The translations under genes and the position numbers were made by a program. Below, piece by piece: positions 41,801 to 47,500 of a DNA stretch of 53,590 bases. The notes beneath the pieces were generated by a model. It searched no databases. It worked only from the letters and a program-made list of their open reading frames with translations, and was not told where the DNA came from. The stretch spans positions 397,831 to 451,420 of the forward strand of contig NW_014577130.1 of NCBI RefSeq assembly GCF_000485595.1. Direction: 5' to 3'. This DNA comes from Priapulus caudatus (lineage: Eukaryota; Priapulida; Priapulimorpha; Priapulimorphida; Priapulidae). The first letter of the stretch is position 1, and every line of letters begins with the position of its first letter.

Positions 41801-42234
41801 AGCGCGAATTCGGATATAACGTGACGAGTCATTGGACCTTTTTGTTTGCTCTTTCCGGAATTGAAGTTTTTTTGGTGAGTTAAGCCGGCCTTAGGTCATT
41901 AAGTTTCAAAGGTATTCAAAGGTTTCTTTATGTTCAAAGGTAATTTACTTGCCAGAAGGTAAACGTGCAAAAAACGGATCAAATAGGGTGAAAATAGGAG
42001 TGTTTTAGGATGTTATGTCAACATTGGGTCAGTTTATATGCTGATTTTCTTGAACCCCGATTTAGCACGACCCCGCTTTTTTCGCGATGACATTTTATGG
42101 ACCTCAACGATCGCTTTATAAGGGGGCCACACTGTACTCATAATGTCAATGTGCTTACTCTAGGAAACACGTACAGCATCAGGAACTTGAGGAATGATGA
42201 TGCGAAGCTGTCGTTCACCCAACTGAATGACTGA
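18658..42234 (+). CDS. CENPC: Centromere protein C (CENP-C/Mif2), whole gene
   Basis: The inner-kinetochore scaffold that binds CENP-A nucleosomes and recruits the outer kinetochore. The N-terminus has the Mif2_N-like block RTGLDVKAGKNIRRDTYGYE followed by an acidic run. Next comes a long disordered, repetitive region. The signature CENP-C motif is RRSERNRVPPLAFWKNERI (35009-35065), the nucleosome-binding element. The C-terminus is the dimerising cupin fold (VGPFGEPA, GELIIHPLQ, VGKMLVTIHN, GGSFFVPAGNTYSIRNL, AKLSFTQLND, stop). Deduced exons: 18658-18704, 18967-19052, 19305-19375, 19582-19731, 20353-20515, 20782-20938, exon 7 in two pieces (21815-22252 and 29481-30484), 32762-32872, 34126-34248, 34384-34662, 34974-35087, 35837-35926, 36618-36737, 37840-38006, 41167-41257, 42164-42234. 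Phases match at every junction. Exon 7 is broken by an assembly problem. A coding exon upstream of 18652 cannot be excluded. Confidence 0.9.
18967..19052 (+). CDS. CENPC: CENP-C exon 2, Mif2 N-terminal motif
   Basis: Encodes RRTGLDVKAGKNIRRD, then TYGYERFEDYWSS. It corresponds to the yeast Mif2 and animal CENP-C N-terminal block (R-K/R-T-G-x-x-V-K ... D-x-Y-G-x-E-x-x-D-x-F/Y). Acceptor TTAATTAG, donor GTAATT, phase 2 in and 1 out. Confidence 0.85.
19305..19375 (+). CDS. CENPC: CENP-C exon 3, acidic run
   Basis: Continues YWSS-DDDEEEEEENYSSTV and ends KNTDVQVAL at GTATGC, phase 0. The ending resembles that of exon 4 (RNKDVQGGM at GTATGA). Confidence 0.8.
19582..19731 (+). CDS. CENPC: CENP-C exon 4
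   Basis: Fifty codons, phase 0 both sides. KAKSPANLKVGLKRLSS, then DGPTGDSAKEHSAS, then VRNKDVQGGM. Similar to exon 5 in sequence and layout, indicating an internal exon duplication. Confidence 0.8.
19764..20186. repeat. MITE-like inverted-repeat element in CENP-C intron 4
   Basis: Starts GAGGCGTGTTCAGGAG and ends CTCCTGAACACGCCTC, a perfect inverted match. Subterminal GCGAACGCTCG / CGAGCGTTCG copies extend the pairing. CAG borders both sides. No coding frame. Confidence 0.8.
20353..20515 (+). CDS. CENPC: CENP-C exon 5
   Basis: RTKSPATLTLSSKRQCSE, then DTAHTGDSTRQHPTS, then KKNKRNLKAIG. Acceptor TATCTGCAG, donor GTGCGT, phase 0 in and 1 out. Paralogous to exon 4. Confidence 0.8.
20782..20938 (+). 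CDS. CENPC: CENP-C exon 6
   Basis: EPSPGQQAFVRVRNPPHISS, then TYEGEHTSGSITKSMVQ and IIRAKTKKR. Acceptor CCTTGTAG, donor GTAGGT, phase 1 in and 2 out. Confidence 0.75.
20939..21814. other. CENP-C intron 6
   Basis: AT-rich; (ATT/AAT)n microsatellite at about 21637-21722 shortly before the exon 7 acceptor. No other feature seen. Confidence 0.5.
21815..22252 (+). CDS. CENPC: CENP-C exon 7, 5' part (Ser/Thr/Gln-rich disordered region)
   Basis: The acceptor TCCGTACAG and phase 2 entry continue exon 6 as KKR-LTFSDALVTQAHEIS. The frame stays open through a disordered region ending in four SPQKTHTT-type repeats and SLQTSQTASLQSSQT. Beyond about 22252 this copy loses about 70 bases relative to the clean copy at 29481 and then shifts frame repeatedly. 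The matching continuation is 29481-30484. Confidence 0.7.
22253..24480 (+). pseudogene. Frameshifted extra copies of CENP-C exon 7
   Basis: The stretch from GTCGGGCGTGGCCTCTCC to the lysine/alanine (KSAAK) block occurs three times in succession (about 22010-22646, 22650-23216, 23240-24480). Only the last proceeds to the end of the exon. Each is full of single-base insertions and deletions relative to 29481-30484, so none has an open frame. This looks like unpolished long-read sequence or misassembly rather than a true pseudogene array. Confidence 0.6.
24480..26280 (+). repeat. 51-bp minisatellite, long degenerate array
   Basis: About 33 copies of the unit that is clean at 30481-30735 (core ACACCGGTAACGTCTAG, TTAGATCCGCACTCGCGG, TCTGGTACTG). 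Nearly every copy carries different one-base indels, which is atypical of biological minisatellite decay and typical of uncorrected reads. Confidence 0.85.
26281..29455. repeat. Degenerate duplicate of 30735-33640
   Basis: Begins GAGAATTCGTTTGAGAGTCG, as at 30738, and follows it colinearly to TCCTGGACGATTGTGATA-like sequence just before the N gap. It includes the GTCCGTCC element (26505-27540), a frameshifted counterpart of CENP-C exon 8 (about 28472-28600) and the foldback around 28900-29130. Differences are dominated by single-base indels. Confidence 0.85.
29456..29480. other. Assembly gap (25 N)
   Basis: Twenty-five N bases. The right side restarts within the same repeat of CENP-C exon 7 that was reached at 22190, so sequence runs backwards relative to the gene model across this gap. 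Confidence 1.
29481..30484 (+). CDS. CENPC: CENP-C exon 7, clean 3' part
   Basis: One open frame: Ser/Thr/Gln repeats; QQPPGGRKWAKPVDDADKD; a run of ten Asp; EFAIVDEPFVFRRRLTKEV; a histone-H1-like block of (K-S-A-A-K / K-S-P-A-K) repeats; a charged segment; six Asp; six GR dipeptides (KRGRGRGRGRGRGR); then MIVDDDDGGDGSEEEPP and TPISEPDRTANDT. It exits in phase 1 at CACCG / GTAACG. The basic low-complexity blocks suit a DNA- or nucleosome-binding scaffold. Without splicing it would stop three codons later. Confidence 0.8.
30478..30735 (+). repeat. 51-bp minisatellite, clean short array at the exon 7 donor
   Basis: The core ACCGGTAAC recurs at 30481, 30532, 30583, 30634 and 30685, so the period is 51 bases. 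The first unit overlaps the end of exon 7, and each later unit repeats the exon end (CAACGACACCG) with the GTAACG donor. Confidence 0.9.
30925..31898. mobile_element. GTCCGTCC-type non-autonomous element with AGCTCACCTTG termini
   Basis: Starts AGCTCACCTTG and ends CAAGGTGAGCT. Inside are GTCCGTCCGTCCGTC, two tandem copies of a 200-base segment containing GATAACTCAAGAACCG (about 30992-31200 and 31310-31510), and the hairpin AGTATATAATGGGAG... / CTCCCATATATACTC. A degraded copy lies at 26505-27540. No transposase frame; similar dispersed repeats are familiar from marine invertebrate genomes. Confidence 0.7.
31995..32084 (+). CDS. Possible small extra CENP-C exon (uncertain)
   Basis: Acceptor TTCTCATTATAG and donor TCAG/GTAGTA enclose 90 bases, phase 1 on both sides, so it could be included without breaking frame. 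The phase-1 reading is open but Trp/Arg-rich. Another frame reads MEEWAQHMEEEPTSTITVM, more CENP-C-like, but stops. Local indel noise makes the frame unreliable. Confidence 0.25.
32762..32872 (+). CDS. CENPC: CENP-C exon 8, Ser/Lys-rich
   Basis: Acceptor TTCTTCGCAG, donor GTTTGT, phase 1 in and out. DEIRCMSSPENLSPIEAPGS, then KIPSKKRASNKSKRKS: basic, with SP sites. A frameshifted counterpart exists in the degenerate block. Symmetric phases mean it could be skipped without a frameshift. Confidence 0.65.
33007..34076. mobile_element. Nested inverted-repeat element in CENP-C intron
   Basis: A 19-base perfect terminal inverted repeat, TAGTCCAGTCATAAAGTGC, opens and closes the element. Inside lie two further inverted repeats: arms with GGGAAATCGAGTGAAACAAG (about 33509) returning at 34018-34045, and the foldback at 33122-33340. 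A G-rich run is at 33059-33105. No coding frame. Confidence 0.75.
33122..33340. repeat. Foldback with 70-base arms
   Basis: CACTGGCAGCAAGAACAAGT... with GTCCGCACCTGCAGCTAC and GCATCTATTGACTATATATA returns in reverse order up to GTTCTTGCTGCCAGTG. The loop is AT-rich (ACTATAACAACTATA repeats). Confidence 0.85.
34126..34248 (+). CDS. CENPC: CENP-C exon 9, acidic
   Basis: Acceptor TACGTTGCAG. PVSVTDENDDAVEGDAESEE, more Glu, then VHRRMQASTPMPSAGQ. The donor GTATGG at 34249 gives the phase 1 exit needed by exon 10. The alternative donor GTAACG at 34275 would give phase 0 and a stop in the next exon, so it is less likely. Confidence 0.6.
34384..34662 (+). CDS. CENPC: CENP-C exon 10, upstream of the CENP-C motif
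   Basis: Acceptor TTTATTTCAG, donor GTAAGT, phase 1 both sides. ADVPHVYLYRCDRYSAVRAC, then LKRRRAGYSTMTSMGGMP and MTPATINILQNKKVV. Later acceptors in the same phase (for example before 34517) would shorten the exon without changing the frame. Confidence 0.6.
34974..35087 (+). CDS. CENPC: CENP-C exon 11, CENP-C signature motif
   Basis: Encodes WDETQLKAQG then RRSERNRVPPLAFWKNERI and IYEKRQS. This is the CENP-C motif (R-R-S-x-R-x-R-x-x-P-x-x-[FY]-W-x-x-E-R), whose Arg contacts the H2A/H2B acidic patch and whose Trp contacts the CENP-A tail in known structures. Acceptor TTCATCCAG, donor GTGAGT, phase 1 both sides. Confidence 0.93.
35088..35836. other. CENP-C intron 11; no element recognised
   Basis: Includes a purine-richer block (35280-35360) and a GC-richer patch with the small inverted pair CATCGGG / CCCGATG near 35693-35715. 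No supported frame. Confidence 0.4.
35837..35926 (+). CDS. CENPC: CENP-C exon 12
   Basis: GVGFKIAGIASPINDTPNK then RKAQKPVKKHK, a basic linker between the CENP-C motif and the cupin. Acceptor CTCTCACAG, donor GTACGT, phase 1 both sides. Confidence 0.8.
36432..36561. mobile_element. Short MITE in CENP-C intron 12
   Basis: Starts CAGGGGTGAATAATGACAAA and ends with the near-complementary TTTGTCATTATTTACGCCTG. ATATCAT flanks both sides (36425-36431 and 36562-36568). TTGACAAATT-type motifs repeat inside. Terminus and size fit a hAT-type MITE. Confidence 0.8.
36618..36737 (+). CDS. CENPC: CENP-C exon 13, lead-in to the cupin
   Basis: LPKTPRNLSIHVPLDDSDVQ then EVPDMVKVFDREQQEEVWM. Acceptor CCACGCAG, donor GTAAGC, phase 1 both sides. 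Confidence 0.85.
36738..37839. other. CENP-C intron 13
   Basis: AT-rich; TTAATTAATTAATTAAT run near 36764 and (TA)n microsatellites near 37560-37600. No element or frame recognised. Confidence 0.4.
37840..38006 (+). CDS. CENPC: CENP-C exon 14, cupin first half
   Basis: ECVKPYESHYFVGPFGEPAM, then ILSRMVQQRKFTMGELIIHP and LQRRKSRSSAP. Corresponds to the start of the CENP-C/Mif2 cupin (F-x-x-GPFG ... G-x-I/L-I-I-x-P). The donor GTACGA at 38007 gives phase 0 and an open junction. The nearby GTGAGC at 38015 would create a stop when joined to exon 15. Confidence 0.85.
38224..41071. repeat. 23-bp minisatellite TATACCCTACTTATACTTATACC in CENP-C intron 14
   Basis: An array of about 120 units. The last 270 bases (40800-41071) are almost perfect, with 23-base units and occasional extra CCTATA. 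The rest is riddled with one-base indels. The plus strand is nearly G-free. It lies inside the intron that splits the cupin coding region. Confidence 0.95.
38696..38901. repeat. About 200-base poly-T run inside the minisatellite
   Basis: Almost uninterrupted T with rare G or C. Minisatellite continues on both sides. No adjoining SINE or LINE body explains it as a poly-A tail of a minus-strand retroelement, so a read artefact is possible. Confidence 0.9.
41167..41257 (+). CDS. CENPC: CENP-C exon 15, cupin beta strands
   Basis: MFRIIVGKMLVTIHNTTITM then ESGGSFFVPAG. Matches the cupin core (V-x-x-G-x-x-x-V-T-I-H-x and GDSFYVPxG). Acceptor TATTTTGCAG, donor GTATGA, phase 0 in and 1 out. Confidence 0.93.
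41258..42163. other. CENP-C intron 15, with dispersed repeat
   Basis: About 41780-42135 contains related motifs in one orientation (TTTACGAGCCCCGATTTAGC and GAACCCCGATTTAGCACGAC, then TATAAGGGGGCCACACTGTA). They look like a dispersed non-coding element. No gene. Confidence 0.4.
42164..42234 (+). CDS. CENPC: CENP-C exon 16, C-terminus and stop
   Basis: NTYSIRNLRNDDAKLSFTQ then LND and TGA. The family normally ends within a few residues of the F-T-Q block, so this is the natural C-terminus. Acceptor TTACTCTAG. Confidence 0.93.
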
Positions 42235-42791
42235 TTTTTCCGGACAGTAACTACTTGCGATGATCGTAGTGACACAAACCTGCGTCTGCGTCAGCGTGTA
42301 TATTGTTACACAGATGGCGCCAGTCGACGAGTGGAGAGTGTGAGGTATTATTATCCCATCGTCGAGAGAGTAACTTGTTCCGAGTCTCTCATGAGGTGCT
42401 TGTATAAAATAAGTGCAAGTTACATTAATATTGGTTACATTAGCTGGTGCTCATTTCCTGGCAAATGTCTTTCTATTTAGTCTTTTAGTAGTTATGCATT
42501 GTTTTACACCGTTATACAGTAGGCACTGTATAAATAGATAATTGGCATGCCCTCATAAACATATTGTAAATATAATGTGAATCTTTCACACATGTATGTA
42601 AACCTAGAAGAGTTAATGGTAATCTTGAAAATTGGATGTAACCGTAGCGAACTTTCTTTTTTTGCATTAGTTGTACATAGTCATGATTTTGGGAGGTTGC
42701 CAGTTTCAAGTAATATTGTGAAGATTTCAAACAGTGACAGGCAAATTTCGCACTTAGTTCTCCATCAGAGTGCAATAGTAAATATAGCATT
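42235..42791. other. No gene seen; 3' flank of CENP-C
   Basis: AT-rich. No canonical AATAAA was found close to the stop. Confidence 0.4.
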
Positions 42792-43134
42792 TATATATAA
42801 CAGGGTTCATTTTTACTCAACCGTGAAGATTGGAAACGTACCGCTTATGTTTCGCCTCCTGTCAGGAGGCTTTCTCAAAGCTAACTGATGATAATCAGCT
42901 TTGACTACCAGATGGTGTGGTGGTCAATAGCTTAGTCCACACGTGACTAAGCCTGTATCCCCCCTCGTCCCGGTTGATGTTTGGGGTCTTGTGGATCTTT
43001 TGACCACCACACCATCTGGTGGTCAAAGCTGATTATCATCAGTTAGCTTTGAGAAAGCCTCCTGGCAGGAAGCGAAACGTAAGCGGTACGTTTCCAATCT
43101 TCACGGTTGAGTAAAAATTAACCCTGTTATATAT
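42792..43134. repeat. Foldback element with about 140-base arms
   Basis: ATATATAACAGGGTTCATTT... and CTCAACCGTGAAGATTGGAA on the left return as TTCCAATCTTCACGGTTGAG and ACCCTGTTATATAT on the right. A middle section of about 70 bases contains AGCTTAGTCCACACGTGAC. No coding frame. Confidence 0.85.
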
Positions 43135-44300
43135 ATTAGTCTACTAACCGAATGAACTTATTTAATGAATATAGCATTTGTTACAAATATTTTACCAAGG
43201 TGCACTGAATGTAGAAAAAACAACAAGCTGGATTATGGCTGTTTTGTATCTACTCATTGTAGTTACAGGACATGGAATTTTGTACATGCAGCTCATTCAT
43301 TTAACACACCGTTGTTCTTCCGCATTCCATTCGTTGTAATTTTTATACCAATTTTCAGGAATTATTATACTTTTGTTATTAAATGTGGATATGAAATGCA
43401 GATTATATATTAGGGAATATATTATGACCGTTGTCCGAGTGTGGACTTGGCTACCGAAATGACACCGACAGATCATACTATCACTCCATTTCTACATGTT
43501 AGTTCAATGTTCACAGTGGCTTTATTACACTTGAAAGAATTCAAATTTTTATTAGGGCCATTTCAGTTCATGCTTTCCTTAGATATTAATTGACACGATA
43601 ATAACACACATTTTGAGCCCTCGTGCCAATAATCTGAATATAATTTGCATTAGGGGTGCAATGCATCGGAATTATGAAGTTCTTGCTCAATTGCAACTTT
43701 AGCTTGAAATAAACATCACAGTTTTGGTCCTATGCCGTGCAAAATTCCTTAACCAGTTAACCTGAACATAATAGCGCTAGCTGGCACATCACTTGGTCGA
43801 GTAATGACAAGATGGCTACAACATTATTGTTGGGAGTATGACTCAGCTGCTTAATTGGGTCATTTGATATATTCCTGAGTACAATTCGGCAGGAAATTTG
43901 GACAGGCTGGAATGCCAAAATGATAATTACCTGCCAGTAATATCGTTTTAGTTTCTAGTAACCATAATGAAACTAGAAAAATATTTCAGTTACAGGCGAC
44001 TGTTTATAAGTAGTTCCGCCCAAAACCAAAAAATTGGGATTCCGGCCAGAACTAGACATATTCAAGATCCAATGCACCCCTAAGGCTAATACATGTAATC
44101 CTCCACGTGTAAAAATAAACTTCATTATTAATTTAATTATACCATCGCCCAACCTCACCGATCACTGCAATCACATGATCTGAATATATAATACAATTAA
44201 TACTATTAGGGATTCACAATCCAAACCTTTAGTTCGTCGACTCGACTGTGACAGCGCCTGTATATATTAACCGCTAGCCCGTGGGCGCACTATAGTTCTA
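43135..44300. other. No gene seen; intergenic between CENP-C and NAGA
   Basis: AT-rich. Contains a TTAGGGGTGCAATGCATCG repeat remnant at about 43650, with an inverted partner near 44070 (CCAATGCACCCCTAAGG), suggesting a decayed inverted-repeat element at about 43651-44088. Confidence 0.4.
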
Positions 44301-44536
44301 CTATATCTGCGTGAGACGCACTGGTGGCCGCGCGCGCAACACGCGAGCCTGCTTCTCGTGATGCTGCGCGATCGCCGTGATCATGATGACGCCCGTCGGG
44401 TTGACACGGCAGCTGAACGTATCGTCCGGACTCATGAAGCCGTAGTATCTGTTGGTAAAGATCTCCTCTACTTCGTATCCGCCGCTGTCCAGCAATCCTA
44501 GCTGCTTGAGTGCGATGGAGAGCTTCACTGGGCCTC
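44301..44536 (-). CDS. NAGA: NAGA exon 5, C-terminal beta domain and stop
   Basis: GGPVKLSIALKQLGLLDSGG then YEVEEIFTNRYYGFMSPDD and FSCRVNPTGVIMITA, ending VRLTQI and TAG. It matches the C-terminal beta-sandwich of GH27 (V-N-P-T/S-G-V-x-M). Enters in phase 1. Confidence 0.9.
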
Positions 44537-47500
44537 CTGTGAGTGCAAAAAGCCGGTAGGTGTTATAGAAAATTGGCCGCGGAGGCCAATCGTGGCACGT
44601 ATCAGTTCATCTAGGTTTTGTGAATACAAGTTTGATATCTTCCGTACTGTGGCCCATATGATCATCATGTCACTAAAGCTACATCCGTGATGTATGCACC
44701 AAACTTGTGCGTAATGAACGCAGGCTGTGGTTCAATCAAACTCGCACCGACTGGAACTACAGCGGCAACGAAATGTTTATTGTGCAATTATTTATTTACA
44801 AATACATATTCACAATTAGATGCGAGCCAAACTCACAAAAAAACGTGGCTAATTTGTGCTTTGTCGTTTAGCAGCTTGATTGTAAAATCGCGCGTGCGTG
44901 ATGCATACGCCGGCCGCTCTCACCGTTGTCGTCACGGTTGAGTATCACCACAGCCTGACTGCCGGGCGGGGAGATCGGACGTGACCAGACTTCAACCCGA
45001 GGTCGCTCCAGGTGCAGTGCCTTTCTAGCGGGTAGCTGCACCTGCCCCACAGGCTTGCCCTGCATGCCCAGCACGTCCTGATTGACGGCCAACACTTTCC
45101 TGTCATTCAACGACAACGACGCATGGAATTAGTTGGATGCAGTGACGTCCGCTAGATACCTCAGATATCGTCAGGAGTGTATATTATCTACACTATATAT
45201 ATCGTATAATAGTCTATATTATACACTCCTGATATCGTTACTATTTGTGAGAGCAGAATATCGTCGGACGAGCAGCAAAGTGTGAACACCTGGTACCACA
45301 CGCACATGAAAAGAAACCTCGCATCTCATTCGTGGAAACCCAAGTACAAATCTGCGTATGGCGTTTTTACTTTGATATACCCTGTATGCCTAATGTACTC
45401 TACTACCACCACGATAAAGCCAATTGAATAAAACGAATTCGACGCCACCTGTTGAGCAGGATCTCGCGGAACTCCGGCCGGATGTTGCGAAGGTCGTTCG
45501 ACATGTACAGCGGCGCTGCGAGGACGGCCCACATCGCCATCTGCGCCCTCGACTGCTCGTAGCTGAGCCCGAAGTCGCCAACGATGAGCATGTCGGGGTC
45601 GTTCCACGCGCCGGGCGCCGCGACGGGCTGGATGTGCGCGCTCGCGTTGCGGTAGTAGTCGAAGACGCCGAGCACGCTGCGCCACGAGTCGGCGATGTCC
45701 GCGTAGACGCGCCACAGGTTGCAGTGGCGCGCGAGCACGGTGAAGTTTGCGTGCGGGTCGTACGCGGGCCAGCTGCACGAGTACTGCACGCGACGGCCCG
45801 TTGCGTTCAGGTGCCGGCCCATCGCGACGTAGCCCGCCGCCATGTCCTCGATCTTCGCGTAGCAGCCGTCGAATTTCAGGCCGTCCACCTGTGGAGCGAG
45901 GCAACGAAACGTGTTTCTATTGGACGTCGCGCGCAGCTGTGTACCTTCGCGTAGCAGCCGTCGAACCTCAGGCAGTCCAGCTGCGGAGCGAGGCAACAAA
46001 AATTTGGACCCACCATGAGTCAGCCGACTTCCCCCCCCCTAAAGGTGTACACCTGACTCCCCACCACCACCACCCACCCTTCCCAAAGGTGTACACCTGA
46101 CGTCCCCACCACCACCACCAACCCCTCCCAAAGGTGTACACCTGACGTCCCCACCACCACGCAACCGCCTCCAAAGGTGTACACCTGACGTCCCCGCCAC
46201 CACCCACCACCACCCTCCCAAAGGTGTACACTGACGTCCCCACCACCACCACCCCCCTGCCCAAAGGTGTTACACCTGACGTCCCCACCACCACCACCAC
46301 AACCTGGCCAAAGTCTACCCTGACGTCCCACCACCACCCACCCTCCCAAGGTGTACACCTGACGTCCCCACACCACACCACACCCCTCCAAAGTGTACAC
46401 CTGACGCTCCCACCACCCGCCACCCCACAACCCCTCCAAAGGTGTACACCTGACGTCCCACCACCACCACCCACCCCTCCCAAAGGTGTACACCTGACGT
46501 CCCCACCACCACACCACCCTCCAAAGGTGTACACCTGACGTCCCCACCACCACCACCACACCCCTCCCAAAGGTGTACACCTGACGTCCACCACACCACC
46601 AACCCTCCCAAAGGTGTACACCTGACGTCCCCACCACCACCACCCACCCTCCCAAAGGTGTACACCTGACGTCCCCACCACCACCACCAACCCTCCCAAA
46701 GGTGTACACCGTGACGTCCCCCACCACCACCCACCCCTCCCAAAGGTGTACACCTGTACGTCCCCCACCACCACCACCAAACGGCTTCCCCAAAGTGTAC
46801 ACCTGACGTCCCCACCACCACACCCCACCCCTCCCAAAAGGTGTACACCTGACGTCCCCCACCACACACCCACCACCCCTCCCAAAGGTGTACACCTGAC
46901 GTGCCCCACCACACCACAACCCCTCCCAAAGGTGTACACCTGACGTCCCCACCACCACCACCCACCCCTCCAAGGTGTGACACCTGACGTCCCCACCACC
47001 ACCACAACCCCTCCAAAGGTGTACACCTGACGTCCCACCACCACCACCCACCCCTCCCAAAGCTGTACACCTGACTACCACCCACCACACCTCCCAAAGG
47101 TGTACACCTGACGTCCCCACCACCACCACCCACCCTCCCAAAGGTGTACACCTGACGTCCCCACCACCACCACACCAACCCCTCCCAAAGGTGTACACCT
47201 GACTACCCACACCACCCACACCCTCCCAAAGGTTACGGTCGTGCTCGACTCGCCGCCCCGCCACGACGTACGTACCTTCCACTTTGCAAACAGCTCTGCG
47301 TCCTGCTTCAGGTAGTTACTTGGCTGCCCGGCTAGCCGCCGCAGCGTGAAGTTGCCAAAGTCTCCGTAGATGGCCAGCTTGAGTCCCGCGCGCATGCATC
47401 GTAATCGGCCAGCCACGCAATGCCGTGCGGGAACGCGCTCGTGATCCGCCACCAGGTTGCCGTCGGCGTCGCGCTGCTCTCTCTCCGCCCAGCAGTCGTC

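Noticed and set aside
46020-47282. Open frame of about 420 residues on the minus strand, rich in Gly, Val and Trp
   Set aside because: It is translation of the NAGA intron 2 minisatellite: the unit has few stops in any frame and the repeat explains the whole protein.
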